Shown here piece after piece: positions 27,392-35,770 of a DNA stretch of 64,000 nt. The DNA is taken from NCBI GenBank assembly GCA_038405435.1, contig JBBYHZ010000004.1; one strand, given 5' to 3'. Source of the DNA: Dryocola clanedunensis_A (lineage in GTDB: Bacteria; Pseudomonadota; Gammaproteobacteria; Enterobacterales; Enterobacteriaceae). The translations under genes were made by a program, and so were the position numbers. The notes under the pieces were generated by a model. It was not told the DNA's origin. It saw only the letters and a list, made by a program, of their open reading frames with translations, and ran no database searches. How positions within the stretch are numbered: the stretch's first letter is position 1; each line of letters starts with the position of its first letter.

Positions 27392-28620
27392 CTTTCCCTG
27401 AACGCTTCCCGCGATTTCAGCACCGGCTTGAGCAGGTAGCTGAGGATGGTTTTCTTCCCTGTTTTAATTTCCACGGCGGCGGTCATCCCTGGAATTATGG
27501 GGTGATCCTGCCCGCCCGCCGTCAGCACGCTGCGCTTCGCATGCACCCGAATGCGGTAATAGGTGGTTTCTTTCTGCGCCCCGCCGCGCGGGTTTTCTTC
27601 CAGCGTGTCGGCGCTGATGTAGGTGAGCGTTCCGGCTAACCCACCATAAATAGCGTAATCATAAGCGGTGAGCTTCACCGTGACGGGCAGGCCGGGATGC
27701 AGGAAAGCCACATCCTCAGGACGCACCTTCGCCTCCACGATAAGCTCGTCCTCCAGCGGGATAAGCGACATGATATCCGTTCCCTGAGGGATCACCCCGC
27801 CGGGCGTGGTCAGGCGAATGTTTTTCACTACCCCGCGCGTGGGGGCGACGAGGGTCGTGCGCTGGAAGAGATCCTCTTTGGCCTGGGTATTCTTCTTAGT
27901 CTGCGCCAGCTCCGATTCAAGCTTCACCAGCTCCGCATTGGCTTCCGACCGGTAGCGGTTTTGCCGCTCGGTGATTTGCAGCCGCAAATCGTTTGCCTGC
28001 CGCCTCATACGCAGCAGCTCCACCTCCGACATCAGCCCCTGCGCCACCAGAGGCGCTGACATCCCGATCTCTTTCTCCGACAGCTGAAGGCTGCGCCTGA
28101 GCACCGCAACCCCGTCATCCACCGCTTTTTTCCTGGCCTGATACGCTTTGGTTTCATCGCGAATAATAGACGGCCAGGCTTTCAGCGATTCAGGAAAAAC
28201 CAGCGCCGTGGCATAGGCTTCCGCGTGCAGTCGCGCAACAGAGCCTTCCAGACCGGCAACTTTTGACGACGTTTCCTGCCAGGCGGAGCGCGCCTGGGTG
28301 GCATCGAGCCTGAGCAGCACCTGTCCTTTCTCAACAATCTCGCCTTCGTGAACGTTCAGCGCGCCCAGGATGCCGCCGTCGAGGCTCTGGATCACCTGCT
28401 CGCGGCCGGCGGGAATAACCTTGCCCTCGGCTTTGACAATCTCCTCCACCTGGGCAAGCGACGCCCAGACGCCGCCCGCTACCAGCACGGTGAGGATAAG
28501 CCAGAGCACCAGCAGCGTGCCGGGGGTGGACTGGTTGAGCAGGGCGGCACGGGCGTCCGCCATAAATTCGCGGTCAACGGCCCTGATGCGTACCTCACCG
28601 CGTGAATTACGCCTCGCCAT
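27388..28620 (-). CDS. HlyD-family membrane-fusion protein of a type I secretion system
   Basis: A 410-aa periplasmic adaptor: a short cytoplasmic N-terminus, one membrane segment (about residues 35-55, TLLVLWLILTVLVAGGVWAS), then the barrel/lipoyl half (VIPAGREQVIQSLDGGILGA), a long coiled-coil hairpin, the second lipoyl half (TTLVAPTRGVVKNIRLTTPG) and the C-terminal beta-barrel. This is the LapC/HlyD pattern for type I export. It overlaps the ABC gene by 14 nt and the TolC-like gene by 4 nt. Confidence 0.9.
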   Translation of the reverse strand: MARRNSRGEVRIRAVDREFMADARAALLNQSTPGTLLVLWLILTVLVAGGVWASLAQVEEIVKAEGKVIPAGREQVIQSLDGGILGALNVHEGEIVEKGQVLLRLDATQARSAWQETSSKVAGLEGSVARLHAEAYATALVFPESLKAWPSIIRDETKAYQARKKAVDDGVAVLRRSLQLSEKEIGMSAPLVAQGLMSEVELLRMRRQANDLRLQITERQNRYRSEANAELVKLESELAQTKKNTQAKEDLFQRTTLVAPTRGVVKNIRLTTPGGVIPQGTDIMSLIPLEDELIVEAKVRPEDVAFLHPGLPVTVKLTAYDYAIYGGLAGTLTYISADTLEENPRGGAQKETTYYRIRVHAKRSVLTAGGQDHPIIPGMTAAVEIKTGKKTILSYLLKPVLKSREAFRER

Positions 28621-30829
28621 GCTGTCCTCCGTTTACGACTGGCTCTGCGCCCTGCTTCTCCTGCGCGCCGTTTTTACTCAGCCTTGCCAGCACCTCCGCC
28701 TTCGGCCCGTCGAGCACCACCCTTCCCTCCTCCATCACGATGATGCGGTCAACCTGGTTGAGCAGCGAAAAGCGGTGGGTGACGACAACCAGCGTCTGCC
28801 TGCGGGTGGCCGCGGCGAGGCGTTTAAGAAAGGCCGTTTCCGTCTGGGTATCCATCGCGCTGGTCGGCTCGTCCATCAGCAGGAGCTTTGGCTGCGACAG
28901 CAGGCAGCGCGCCAGCACCACCAGCTGCTGCTGCCCGCCCGAAAGCCCCTGCCCATGCTCGCCAATCGGCATTTCATAGCCAAGCGGATGACGCCGGGCC
29001 ATCTGATCCAGGCCGGTCAGCCGACAGACGGACAGGAAGGCCTCCGTCGTGCAGCCGGGGCTGCCAATCTGCACGTTCTCTTTCAGGGTGCCGTAGAAAA
29101 GCCTTGCGTCCTGCCCGACAAACCCCACTTCGGCGCGCCAGTCCGCCGGATCTATCTGCAGTGCGTCCAGCCCGTCCATCAGGATCTGGCCCTGGCCCGG
29201 CTGATAAAGCCCGGCCATCAGCCGCAGCAGCGTTGATTTACCGCTGCCGATGCGGCCAAGAATGGCGATGCGCTCGCCGGGCGTGATGCTCAGGCTTACC
29301 CCCGCCACCGCCGCAGGACGGGGCAGACCATCGTGGGACGGCCAGCTAAAAGAGATATTTTTGAGGTTAAGCGTTCCCGTGAGCCGGGGAGCAGCAAGAT
29401 ATTTTCTGCCGGGGTCGCGGTCGACTGGCCTGCTCATTAAGGCCGAAATGGATTTCATGGCCGCGCGAGCCTGCTGGAAACGGACGGCGAGGCCAACGAT
29501 CTGCCCCAGAGGCGCGGTGATCCTGCCGGCAAGAATGACGGTGCCGATAAGCCCGCCCATCGACAGCTCGCCGTCGCTAATCAGATAGACGCCCCAGCAG
29601 ACCAGCGCTACCGTTTGCAGCTGCTGGACGGTGCCGACAAAATTGGAGGCCAGCCCGGACAGCAGGCGTGATTTCATGCCGGTGGCGGAAAGCAGCGCGC
29701 TGTATTCGTCCCAGCGCCGCTGCATAAAGCCTTCGCCACCCGCGGCTTTTAATGACTCCAGCCCTTCGACTGATTCGATCAGGATCCCCTGCCTGATCGA
29801 TCCCTCGCGCAGATTCTCCTTCATCAGCCGCGCCAGCGGCCACTGTATAAACAGGCTGACAATGATTATCAGCGGAATAGCCACCACGGGGATAAAGGCC
29901 AGCGGCCCGCCAATCGCGGCGATAATAATGACAAATAGCAGCACAAAAGGGAGATCGCTCAGGGTGACCAGCGTGGCGGAGCTGACAAAATCACGCACCG
30001 TTTCATACTCGCGCAGCTGGTTGGCAAACGAGCCTGCGGAGGCGGGCTTGTGCTCCAGGCGCAGCGACATCGCATGGCGGAACAGGCGGGAGCCGATAAC
30101 CAAATCCGCTTTCTTCCCGGCCATATCAAGCAGCCAGGCGCGGATGTTACGGGCGACAAACTCAAAAACGATAGCCAGCATGACGCCTGCGGCCAGCGAC
30201 CACAGCGTGACAAAGGCCTGATTTGGCACCACGCGGTCGTAGACGTTCATGGTAAAAAAGGTACCCGCCAGCGCCAGCACGTTGATCAACATGGCGGCGA
30301 GCACGGCGTTGCCGTAATAGCGTCGAAAATGCCACAGCGTGCCCCAGAGCCAGTGCCCCACGGGAACCCGCTCTTCTTCCCCTGAACGGCGATCTGCCTG
30401 CGGGCGGGGCTTAACCAGCAGCGCATAGCCGCTGTATTCCTGCTCCAGATCTTCCGCAGAGAGTTCTATTTTTCCGTTGCCCGCTTCGGGAGCCAGCAGC
30501 GTATAAACCTGCTCGTTGCTCTCGTTACTCCTCGAGTCGGTAAGGATAAATGCCCCGCCGGTACGGCGCAGCAGGATTACGGGAAATAGCCATGAGCTAA
30601 TAGCGTCGATATCGCGCTGAATTATCGTCGAGGCAATAGCCACCCTTTCCAGCGCTTCGCAGGCTATTTGTGGCGTCAGCCGCGGCGCTTTTGGCAAACC
30701 GGAAAGTAATACCCTGCGGCTGACCGAATGACCATGGTACTGGGCTATCCACAGCAGCGCGTCAGCCAGCGTATCCTGCTGCTGAGTTCCGCTATTTTCA
30801 GCGGTGGCATTTTGGTTTACTGCATCCAT
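28607..30829 (-). CDS. Type I secretion ABC transporter, LssB/LapB type
   Basis: A 740-aa exporter with three parts. First is an N-terminal C39-like domain (about 20-145) that lacks the catalytic Cys, so it is a substrate-docking rather than a cleaving domain. Next is a transmembrane ABC type-1 domain with 5-6 segments (about 170-450). Last is an ATPase with Walker A GRIGSGKST, signature LSGGQQQL and Walker B LLLMDEPTSAMD. This architecture exports Bap/LapA/RTX adhesins without processing their N-terminus. It follows the mini-adhesin gene across a 106-nt gap that contains a strong terminator, so its expression may depend on read-through. Confidence 0.9.
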   Translation of the reverse strand: MDAVNQNATAENSGTQQQDTLADALLWIAQYHGHSVSRRVLLSGLPKAPRLTPQIACEALERVAIASTIIQRDIDAISSWLFPVILLRRTGGAFILTDSRSNESNEQVYTLLAPEAGNGKIELSAEDLEQEYSGYALLVKPRPQADRRSGEEERVPVGHWLWGTLWHFRRYYGNAVLAAMLINVLALAGTFFTMNVYDRVVPNQAFVTLWSLAAGVMLAIVFEFVARNIRAWLLDMAGKKADLVIGSRLFRHAMSLRLEHKPASAGSFANQLREYETVRDFVSSATLVTLSDLPFVLLFVIIIAAIGGPLAFIPVVAIPLIIIVSLFIQWPLARLMKENLREGSIRQGILIESVEGLESLKAAGGEGFMQRRWDEYSALLSATGMKSRLLSGLASNFVGTVQQLQTVALVCWGVYLISDGELSMGGLIGTVILAGRITAPLGQIVGLAVRFQQARAAMKSISALMSRPVDRDPGRKYLAAPRLTGTLNLKNISFSWPSHDGLPRPAAVAGVSLSITPGERIAILGRIGSGKSTLLRLMAGLYQPGQGQILMDGLDALQIDPADWRAEVGFVGQDARLFYGTLKENVQIGSPGCTTEAFLSVCRLTGLDQMARRHPLGYEMPIGEHGQGLSGGQQQLVVLARCLLSQPKLLLMDEPTSAMDTQTETAFLKRLAAATRRQTLVVVTHRFSLLNQVDRIIVMEEGRVVLDGPKAEVLARLSKNGAQEKQGAEPVVNGGQHGEA

Positions 30830-30885
30830 ACTTTTGCTTTACCGTCCCAGGCGTGCTGCGTGACTATTTATTCTCAGACTGCACC

Positions 30886-30917
30886 AAAATAAAAAACTCC
30901 CCGGCCTGACCGGGGAG
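30886..30917 (-). terminator. Strong hairpin terminator between mini-adhesin and ABC transporter genes
   Basis: On the minus strand, an 8-bp G/C-rich stem CTCCCCGG/CCGGGGAG with a 5-nt loop is followed by TTTTTTATTTT. It lies 18 nt past the mini-adhesin stop and 56 nt before the transporter start, so it probably sets a high ratio of substrate to transporter mRNA. Confidence 0.88.
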
Positions 30918-30935
30918 AATATTAAACGTCGCTAA

Positions 30936-32204
30936 TTAAATAATATTAACGTGGACGTTATCTTCTACCAGAACGGCGGCACCCTGATTATTACAATACG
31001 TCTGGTAATTATGCCCTTCGTACTGCAAAGCAATACCGGAATCACTCCAGCCGTGTTGAGTATCAACCAGGTTCAGCACGTCGCCCTCATTCCCGTTCAC
31101 CAAAACTTTTTCCTGGAACATATTGGTCGCCAGATCTTTACTGCCCAGCTCAACGACATCTTCCAGAGATAACGTTAGCGACTGATGGCCCCCGGCGGAA
31201 AGGTCGAAGACTTCAATAGAGTGCAGCGCATGATTCGTTTCGCTAACGTTCAGCGCGGTGCCTTCGCCGGTCAGCGAGACTTTATCAAAGGCATAGTCGG
31301 AGCCAATGATATTGCCGTCGTGGCCCAGTGCGGCAACGTCATGCTCTGAAAGGGTAAATTCCTGATGCAAAGGCTCCAGCGGCATGTCCGGGTTCAGCGA
31401 AAACTTGGAGACCTGCAGGGAAAACTCGTCGCTCATGGCGCTTAATTCGCCGCTGCTGCTTTCGGACTGTACGGTCAGATGGTGTTCCATCAGCAGGTCT
31501 GATGAGTCCATTGCCGGTGCCGCCAGCGCTTTTTCCGGAGTAAATGACCAGCTCCCGTACTGGTCAGCATGGGTTTCGCCAATCAGCACGCCGTTGTCGT
31601 ATACGTGAACCAGGCTGTTGGCTTCCGCCACGCCCTGCAGCGTAGGCCTGCTGTCATCAGTTTTCTGATGGTTGTAGACCCGCACGTCATCGCCGTGGGC
31701 GTTGTTGACGTTATCCATCGCAAAATAGATCGCCGGCCGGTTGTCCTGCTCCGGCTGAGGTTCGGGCTGAGGTTTTGGCTCTGGCTCAGGCTGCGGTTCC
31801 GGCTGAGGTTCCGGCTGTGGGTGAGGCTGGATGTCCTGCTCCGCAGGCTGGGTTTCCGTATCCAGATTGAAGGTAAAATGGACCGGTTCCGGCGTTATCT
31901 CGTTAGCGTGTAGCGACTGCAGAGTAATATTGTGCTGACCATTTGCCAGCTCAGGCATCTGGAAATTCCAGATGCCATGGGATGAAACGGAAACGTCACC
32001 GATGTGAACGCCATTATCGAAGATATAAACCGTACTGCCCGCCGCTGCGGTGCCGTTAAGCCAGGTATGCTGAGAATGTACGGTATCCTGCGGGTTCGCC
32101 GTTTGCTTGTTAGCCCCATCGTAAATGGAAACAACCGCAAGGCTTTGAGAATCTATTGCGTCGTTGATATTGCTGTTAACAGAATTATTTACCTTTTCCA
32201 TCAT
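30936..32204 (-). CDS. Secreted Bap/Ig-like mini-adhesin, probable type I secretion substrate
   Basis: A 422-aa acidic protein without an N-terminal signal peptide. Two Ig-like (Bap/BIg-type) modules are seen: about residues 48-105 (AAGSTVYIFDNGVHIGDVSV) and about 185-240 (ANSLVHVYDNGVLIGETHAD). They are joined by a Pro/Glu/Gln linker of PQPE units (about 120-155). The C-terminal ~140 residues resemble the end of BapA/LapA-type adhesins (SLTLSLEDVVELGSKDLATN, VNGNEGDVLNLVDTQHGWSD) and end in the hydrophobic/acidic tail VLVEDNVHVNII, the likely uncleaved secretion signal. Full adhesins of this class run to thousands of residues. A lone Cys lies near the C-terminus (NYQTYCNNQG). The gene is followed by the matching ABC/HlyD/TolC genes. 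Confidence 0.75.
   Translation of the reverse strand: MMEKVNNSVNSNINDAIDSQSLAVVSIYDGANKQTANPQDTVHSQHTWLNGTAAAGSTVYIFDNGVHIGDVSVSSHGIWNFQMPELANGQHNITLQSLHANEITPEPVHFTFNLDTETQPAEQDIQPHPQPEPQPEPQPEPEPKPQPEPQPEQDNRPAIYFAMDNVNNAHGDDVRVYNHQKTDDSRPTLQGVAEANSLVHVYDNGVLIGETHADQYGSWSFTPEKALAAPAMDSSDLLMEHHLTVQSESSSGELSAMSDEFSLQVSKFSLNPDMPLEPLHQEFTLSEHDVAALGHDGNIIGSDYAFDKVSLTGEGTALNVSETNHALHSIEVFDLSAGGHQSLTLSLEDVVELGSKDLATNMFQEKVLVNGNEGDVLNLVDTQHGWSDSGIALQYEGHNYQTYCNNQGAAVLVEDNVHVNII
31751..31830. repeat. 12-bp tandem repeat coding the PQPE linker
   Basis: Degenerate 12-bp units (CCGGCTGAGGTT, CGGGCTGAGGTT and variants; about six and a half copies) inside the mini-adhesin gene. Each unit codes four residues (Pro-Gln-Pro-Glu on the minus strand), so copy-number change would alter linker length without a frameshift. 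Confidence 0.85.
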
Positions 32205-32276
32205 ATTCTTCCATGTTCAATATATTAAATAATCATTAAAGCCTGGCTAATCGCTTTCTTTAGCGCTTAAACAGAA

Positions 32277-32306
32277 CTTATTTTTCACTTCGCAGCGAAA
32301 AATAAG
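32277..32306 (-). promoter_or_regulatory. Inverted repeat in the leader of the mini-adhesin gene
   Basis: Perfect 10-bp arms CTTATTTTTC/GAAAAATAAG around a 10-nt centre, 73-102 nt upstream of the start codon. It could be a regulator-binding site or an mRNA stem-loop; the sequence does not decide. Confidence 0.5.
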
Positions 32307-32489
32307 TGGAATGCTAAACGCAAAAAAACAATCCAACAATATGTTATTGGGACCGTCAGCATAATTAAGAAAGTGGCCGTAAACATATAATGAATGAATA
32401 AATAAGGCTGGAGATATATTATTTATCTATATAAAATTATGCCGTGAAAATATAAAAAACTCATTCAGACGGGGGAAATAAAAGAGGAG

Positions 32490-32528
32490 CTTCAATACTT
32501 ATCAGCAGGTTGCCGATAAGTATTGAAG
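32490..32528 (-). terminator. Possible hairpin terminator after asmA
   Basis: A perfect 14-bp inverted repeat CTTCAATACTTATC/GATAAGTATTGAAG with an 11-nt loop, starting 8 nt past the asmA stop. The following minus-strand sequence is CTCCTCTTTTATTT, only moderately T-rich. It probably ends or stabilises the asmA transcript and may insulate the downstream secretion operon. Confidence 0.55.
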
Positions 32529-32535
32529 AAACGCG

Positions 32536-34374
32536 TTAATCAAGGAGCTTTTTCAGATCGTCCGCTTTACTGCTGTTCGGGTGCTTATCCAGCCACTGCT
32601 GAAGGCGTCGCTTCGCTTCATCCTGCACCTGATTGCGCAGCACCGCGTCGACCTGCAGGCTGTAGTTCAGCTTCTGCCACGGCCCGTAAACGCGCAGCGG
32701 GATCGGAGTATTTTTCAGCATTGAAATAAGCTTATCATTGCCTTCCCAGCCGTCGGTCACCGTGACGCCAAAGCGGGTATCACAAACCTCCTTCACCAGG
32801 TCCATGGTGCCTTCACCGGTCAGGTTCAGCACGGCGGAGTTCCCGACCATATTATTCAGCGCCAGCTGGCCGTTATTCAGCGTGGCCGCCGCGCTGAAGC
32901 TTTCCAGCACGGTCACGTTGTCATAATCCTGCTTAGCTTTAACGCTGCCGTTGCTGCGCTCAACGGCCTGGGCAATCATCTGCTGGAAGTTCATGCCCTG
33001 CAAATGGGAGTCAGCCATGGAGACGCTGGCCTTGCCCTGCCATGAGCGACGGAACGCGTCGGCATTAAGCTTGTCGCCGGTAAACGTCCCCTGCATGGAG
33101 AAGCGGCCGGACAGGGAAATGGGATAATCAAAGGCGGTCAGTATCGGGCCAATCTGAATATTGTCTATCTGCGGCTGGAAGCTCAGCCGCGGCTCATCCT
33201 TACGCGCATCAAGTATTCCCGGAAGCGACATTTTCCCTTCACCGAACTGCCCCGTCAGCGTGGAAATCTTCAGCAAACCGAAGTCGTTGGTAATGTCTGA
33301 CTGCACGTCCGAGAAGGCGAGACCGCGCCAGCGAACCGCTTTCGCAGCCAGCTTCACCTCAGCGCTAAAGCCCCGCAGGCTGCGGTAGGTGGTATCTTCA
33401 AGCCCTGTAGCAATAACCGGGCGAGGCAGGCTGCTCTGCTGCTGCCCACGCTGCGCCGCTGCGGTATCAGTCACCGCGGAGGCAACAACCAGGTGATCAA
33501 GGTTAAGGTTGCTGGACTGCAGATTGGCCACCCACTGCGGTTTATCCAGCAGGGTGACGCTCGCCGAACCCCGGATGTCGCTCTCGTTAGCGGTAAGCTG
33601 CATCTGGTTCAGCTCGAGCTTATGGCCCGGCTGCAGCCAGCTGATTTGCAGCGTGCCGTTACCGGTAATCCCCTGCTTCGGCAGGTCTGCACCGATTAAC
33701 TTGTAGTCCAGCTTCGAAAAGGTGGCATCCAGCTTCTGCGGATAGTCACGGGTATTCAGGTCCGCGACAAAAGATAAAGAGAGGTCGCGCTGATCGCGAT
33801 TGATACGGCTGCTGAATTCAATGTGCGCCTGTTTGTTGTCGTCCTGCTCCATCTGCAGGTTGATATTGCGCACCGTAACCTGCTCGTCGTCGTCGTGCTG
33901 GAAAACCAGTACGCTGTCAGCGACTTTGAGCCGGGCGATATCAAAAGACCAGCCTTGCTCCGGCTCCGGCACCGGGTTGCTGCCGGAAGGGCCGACCGGG
34001 GCGTTTTCAGGCTTACGCTCTTCGGTTTCCGGCGTCAGCTGGACGACCGCGCCTTTCAGCATCACCTGGCGAACCTGCAGCTGATGGGAAAGCAGCGGCA
34101 GCAGCGCCACATCAAGGCGCATATTATCTGAGCTGACCAGCGGCTGAGTCGCCCCCGGCGCGGTCAGTGACATTCTGCCGGATAAAATACTCAGCTGCGG
34201 CCAGACGTGCCAGCGCAGGGGTCCGTCCAGCCTGAGCTGGTATCCGCTGCGCTGTTCCACCTGGTGCACCATATAAGCGCGAAAATCATTGGGATTGACC
34301 AACAACACCAACGCAGAAAGGCCGGCCACTATCACGACCAGCAAAATCATCAGCGTGGTTAATAATCGTCTCAT
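32536..34374 (-). CDS. asmA: AsmA, inner-membrane anchored envelope protein
   Basis: A 612-aa AsmA-family protein (617 in E. coli). One N-terminal membrane anchor (LMILLVVIVAGLSALVLLV) precedes a long periplasmic beta-strand-rich region and the AsmA C-terminal domain. The family is thought to bridge membranes and move phospholipids; AsmA loss alters outer-membrane assembly. It starts 32 nt after dcd on the same strand, as in E. coli. Confidence 0.95.
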   Translation of the reverse strand: MRRLLTTLMILLVVIVAGLSALVLLVNPNDFRAYMVHQVEQRSGYQLRLDGPLRWHVWPQLSILSGRMSLTAPGATQPLVSSDNMRLDVALLPLLSHQLQVRQVMLKGAVVQLTPETEERKPENAPVGPSGSNPVPEPEQGWSFDIARLKVADSVLVFQHDDDEQVTVRNINLQMEQDDNKQAHIEFSSRINRDQRDLSLSFVADLNTRDYPQKLDATFSKLDYKLIGADLPKQGITGNGTLQISWLQPGHKLELNQMQLTANESDIRGSASVTLLDKPQWVANLQSSNLNLDHLVVASAVTDTAAAQRGQQQSSLPRPVIATGLEDTTYRSLRGFSAEVKLAAKAVRWRGLAFSDVQSDITNDFGLLKISTLTGQFGEGKMSLPGILDARKDEPRLSFQPQIDNIQIGPILTAFDYPISLSGRFSMQGTFTGDKLNADAFRRSWQGKASVSMADSHLQGMNFQQMIAQAVERSNGSVKAKQDYDNVTVLESFSAAATLNNGQLALNNMVGNSAVLNLTGEGTMDLVKEVCDTRFGVTVTDGWEGNDKLISMLKNTPIPLRVYGPWQKLNYSLQVDAVLRNQVQDEAKRRLQQWLDKHPNSSKADDLKKLLD

Positions 34375-34406
34375 TGGATCCTCAGTTCAGAAATCAGGGC
34401 GTCCGC

Positions 34407-34988
34407 CTAGTCTTTGTCGATGCGGCTGGCAACGGCACCCTGCTGATCGCGATACTTCGCGTCCTGGCGACGGTTGTAAGGGCGAGCGGCGGGACCGGAC
34501 AGCGGCTCAAAGCTTAGCGCACCAATCATCATGCCGGGACGCAGCGCCAGCGGCAGCTTGCCAGAATTATAGAATTCAAGAACGATGCAGCCGTGCCAGC
34601 CCGGATCGATTCGGTGGGCGGTGACGTGAACCATTAACCCTAAACGCGCCAGCGACGAACGCCCATCGAGCCAGCCCACAAGGTCGGACGGAATCGTTAC
34701 CGACTCAAGCGTTACCGCCAGCGCAAGCTCACCCGGATGGAGGAAAAATGCGTCGCCCTCATCGAGAACGATTTCATCGCTCATGACCCGCTCGAGTGAA
34801 GCAGTCACTTCATCTTTTGGCCCGCTAAGGTCGATGAACGGTGCGGTATGGCCGCTGAAGGTACGGAATTTATTACCCAGACGGACGTCAACGGTAGCAC
34901 CGTTGATACGCTCAACCGGCGGACGTGGCGTAATCGTTAATCGCCCGTCATCAAGCCAGGCCTCTATATCGCGGTCACATAAACGCAT
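34407..34988 (-). CDS. dcd: Dcd, dCTP deaminase
   Basis: A 193-aa trimeric dUTPase-fold enzyme deaminating dCTP to dUTP, the main route to dTTP. The length and end (QQGAVASRIDKD) equal E. coli Dcd. The active-site segment WLDGRSSLARLGLMVHVTAH and the C-terminal nucleotide lid are present. It sits between udk and asmA in the conserved udk-dcd-asmA order. Confidence 0.97.
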   Translation of the reverse strand: MRLCDRDIEAWLDDGRLTITPRPPVERINGATVDVRLGNKFRTFSGHTAPFIDLSGPKDEVTASLERVMSDEIVLDEGDAFFLHPGELALAVTLESVTIPSDLVGWLDGRSSLARLGLMVHVTAHRIDPGWHGCIVLEFYNSGKLPLALRPGMMIGALSFEPLSGPAARPYNRRQDAKYRDQQGAVASRIDKD

Positions 34989-35128
34989 CGCAGATTCTCC
35001 TTATCAGGCAGTTTTGTTTACCCTGCCATACCGGGCGGCAGATATCCACGGCAGGCAGCTAATAACTGGTAATTCATTGTAACTTACGGGCGCGGGTGAA
35101 AAGCGCTCGCGCTTGAACCCCTGCGGGG

Positions 35129-35770
35129 CTACTCGAAGAACTGGCTGATTTTCGCTTTCAGAATGTCGATAGCAATGCGGTTTTTACCCCCGCGCGGCAC
35201 GATAATATCGGCGTACTGCTTGGAAGGCTCAATAAACTGCAGGAACATTGGACGTACGGTTTTCTGGTATTGCGCCATAACCGAATCCATTGAGCGACCG
35301 CGCTCGTTAACGTCGCGCTTCATGCGGCGCATCAGGCAAATATCCAGCGGCGTATCCACAAAGATGGAGAAGTTCATCTCTTCGCGCAGGCGGGCGTCGG
35401 TAAGTAGCAAAATCCCTTCCAGAATAATGACTTTCTTTGGCACCAGATGCACCGTATTGGCCGTACGGGTGTGCTCTACATAGCTGTAGACCGGCAGTTC
35501 GATGGCCTTACCCGACTTCAACGTCTGCAGATGCTGGAACAGCAAATTATGGTCCATCGCGCTTGGATGGTCGTAGTTAGTCTTGACTCGCTCTTCCATC
35601 GACAGATGGCTTTGATCTTTGTAATAGCTGTCTTCTGGAATAACACCAATGTGTTCATCACCAACCTGATCGCGTAATTCACGATACAGCGTGCTGGCAA
35701 TAAGACTTTTCCCTGAGGCCGATGCGCCGGCGATCCCAATGATGACGCATTGATGAGACTTGTCAGTCAT
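35129..35770 (-). CDS. udk: Udk, uridine/cytidine kinase
   Basis: A 213-aa P-loop kinase of the pyrimidine salvage pathway, phosphorylating uridine and cytidine with GTP or ATP. The P-loop GIAGASASGKS, the DSYYKD and DHPSAMDH substrate motifs and the lid MKRDVNERGRS are all present. The start at 35770 (MTDKSHQCVIIGIAG) gives the exact E. coli length; the frame stays open 22 codons further upstream but that part overlaps the promoter. Confidence 0.96.
   Translation of the reverse strand: MTDKSHQCVIIGIAGASASGKSLIASTLYRELRDQVGDEHIGVIPEDSYYKDQSHLSMEERVKTNYDHPSAMDHNLLFQHLQTLKSGKAIELPVYSYVEHTRTANTVHLVPKKVIILEGILLLTDARLREEMNFSIFVDTPLDICLMRRMKRDVNERGRSMDSVMAQYQKTVRPMFLQFIEPSKQYADIIVPRGGKNRIAIDILKAKISQFFE

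Larger units (their letters stand above)
32205..32535. promoter_or_regulatory. AT-rich regulatory region between asmA and the mini-adhesin gene
   Basis: A 331-nt gene-free and strikingly AT-rich segment downstream of asmA and upstream of the mini-adhesin. It holds two inverted repeats, entered separately (32277-32306 and 32490-32528). No hexamers are called with certainty because AT-rich candidates are too many. A GGAAG Shine-Dalgarno precedes the two adjacent start codons (32204 and 32201). The composition suits H-NS silencing, which is an inference. Confidence 0.6.

Noticed and set aside
31751..31830. CRISPR-like array
   Set aside because: Units are 12 bp, contiguous without spacers, in frame inside a gene and translated to a Pro/Glu/Gln linker.
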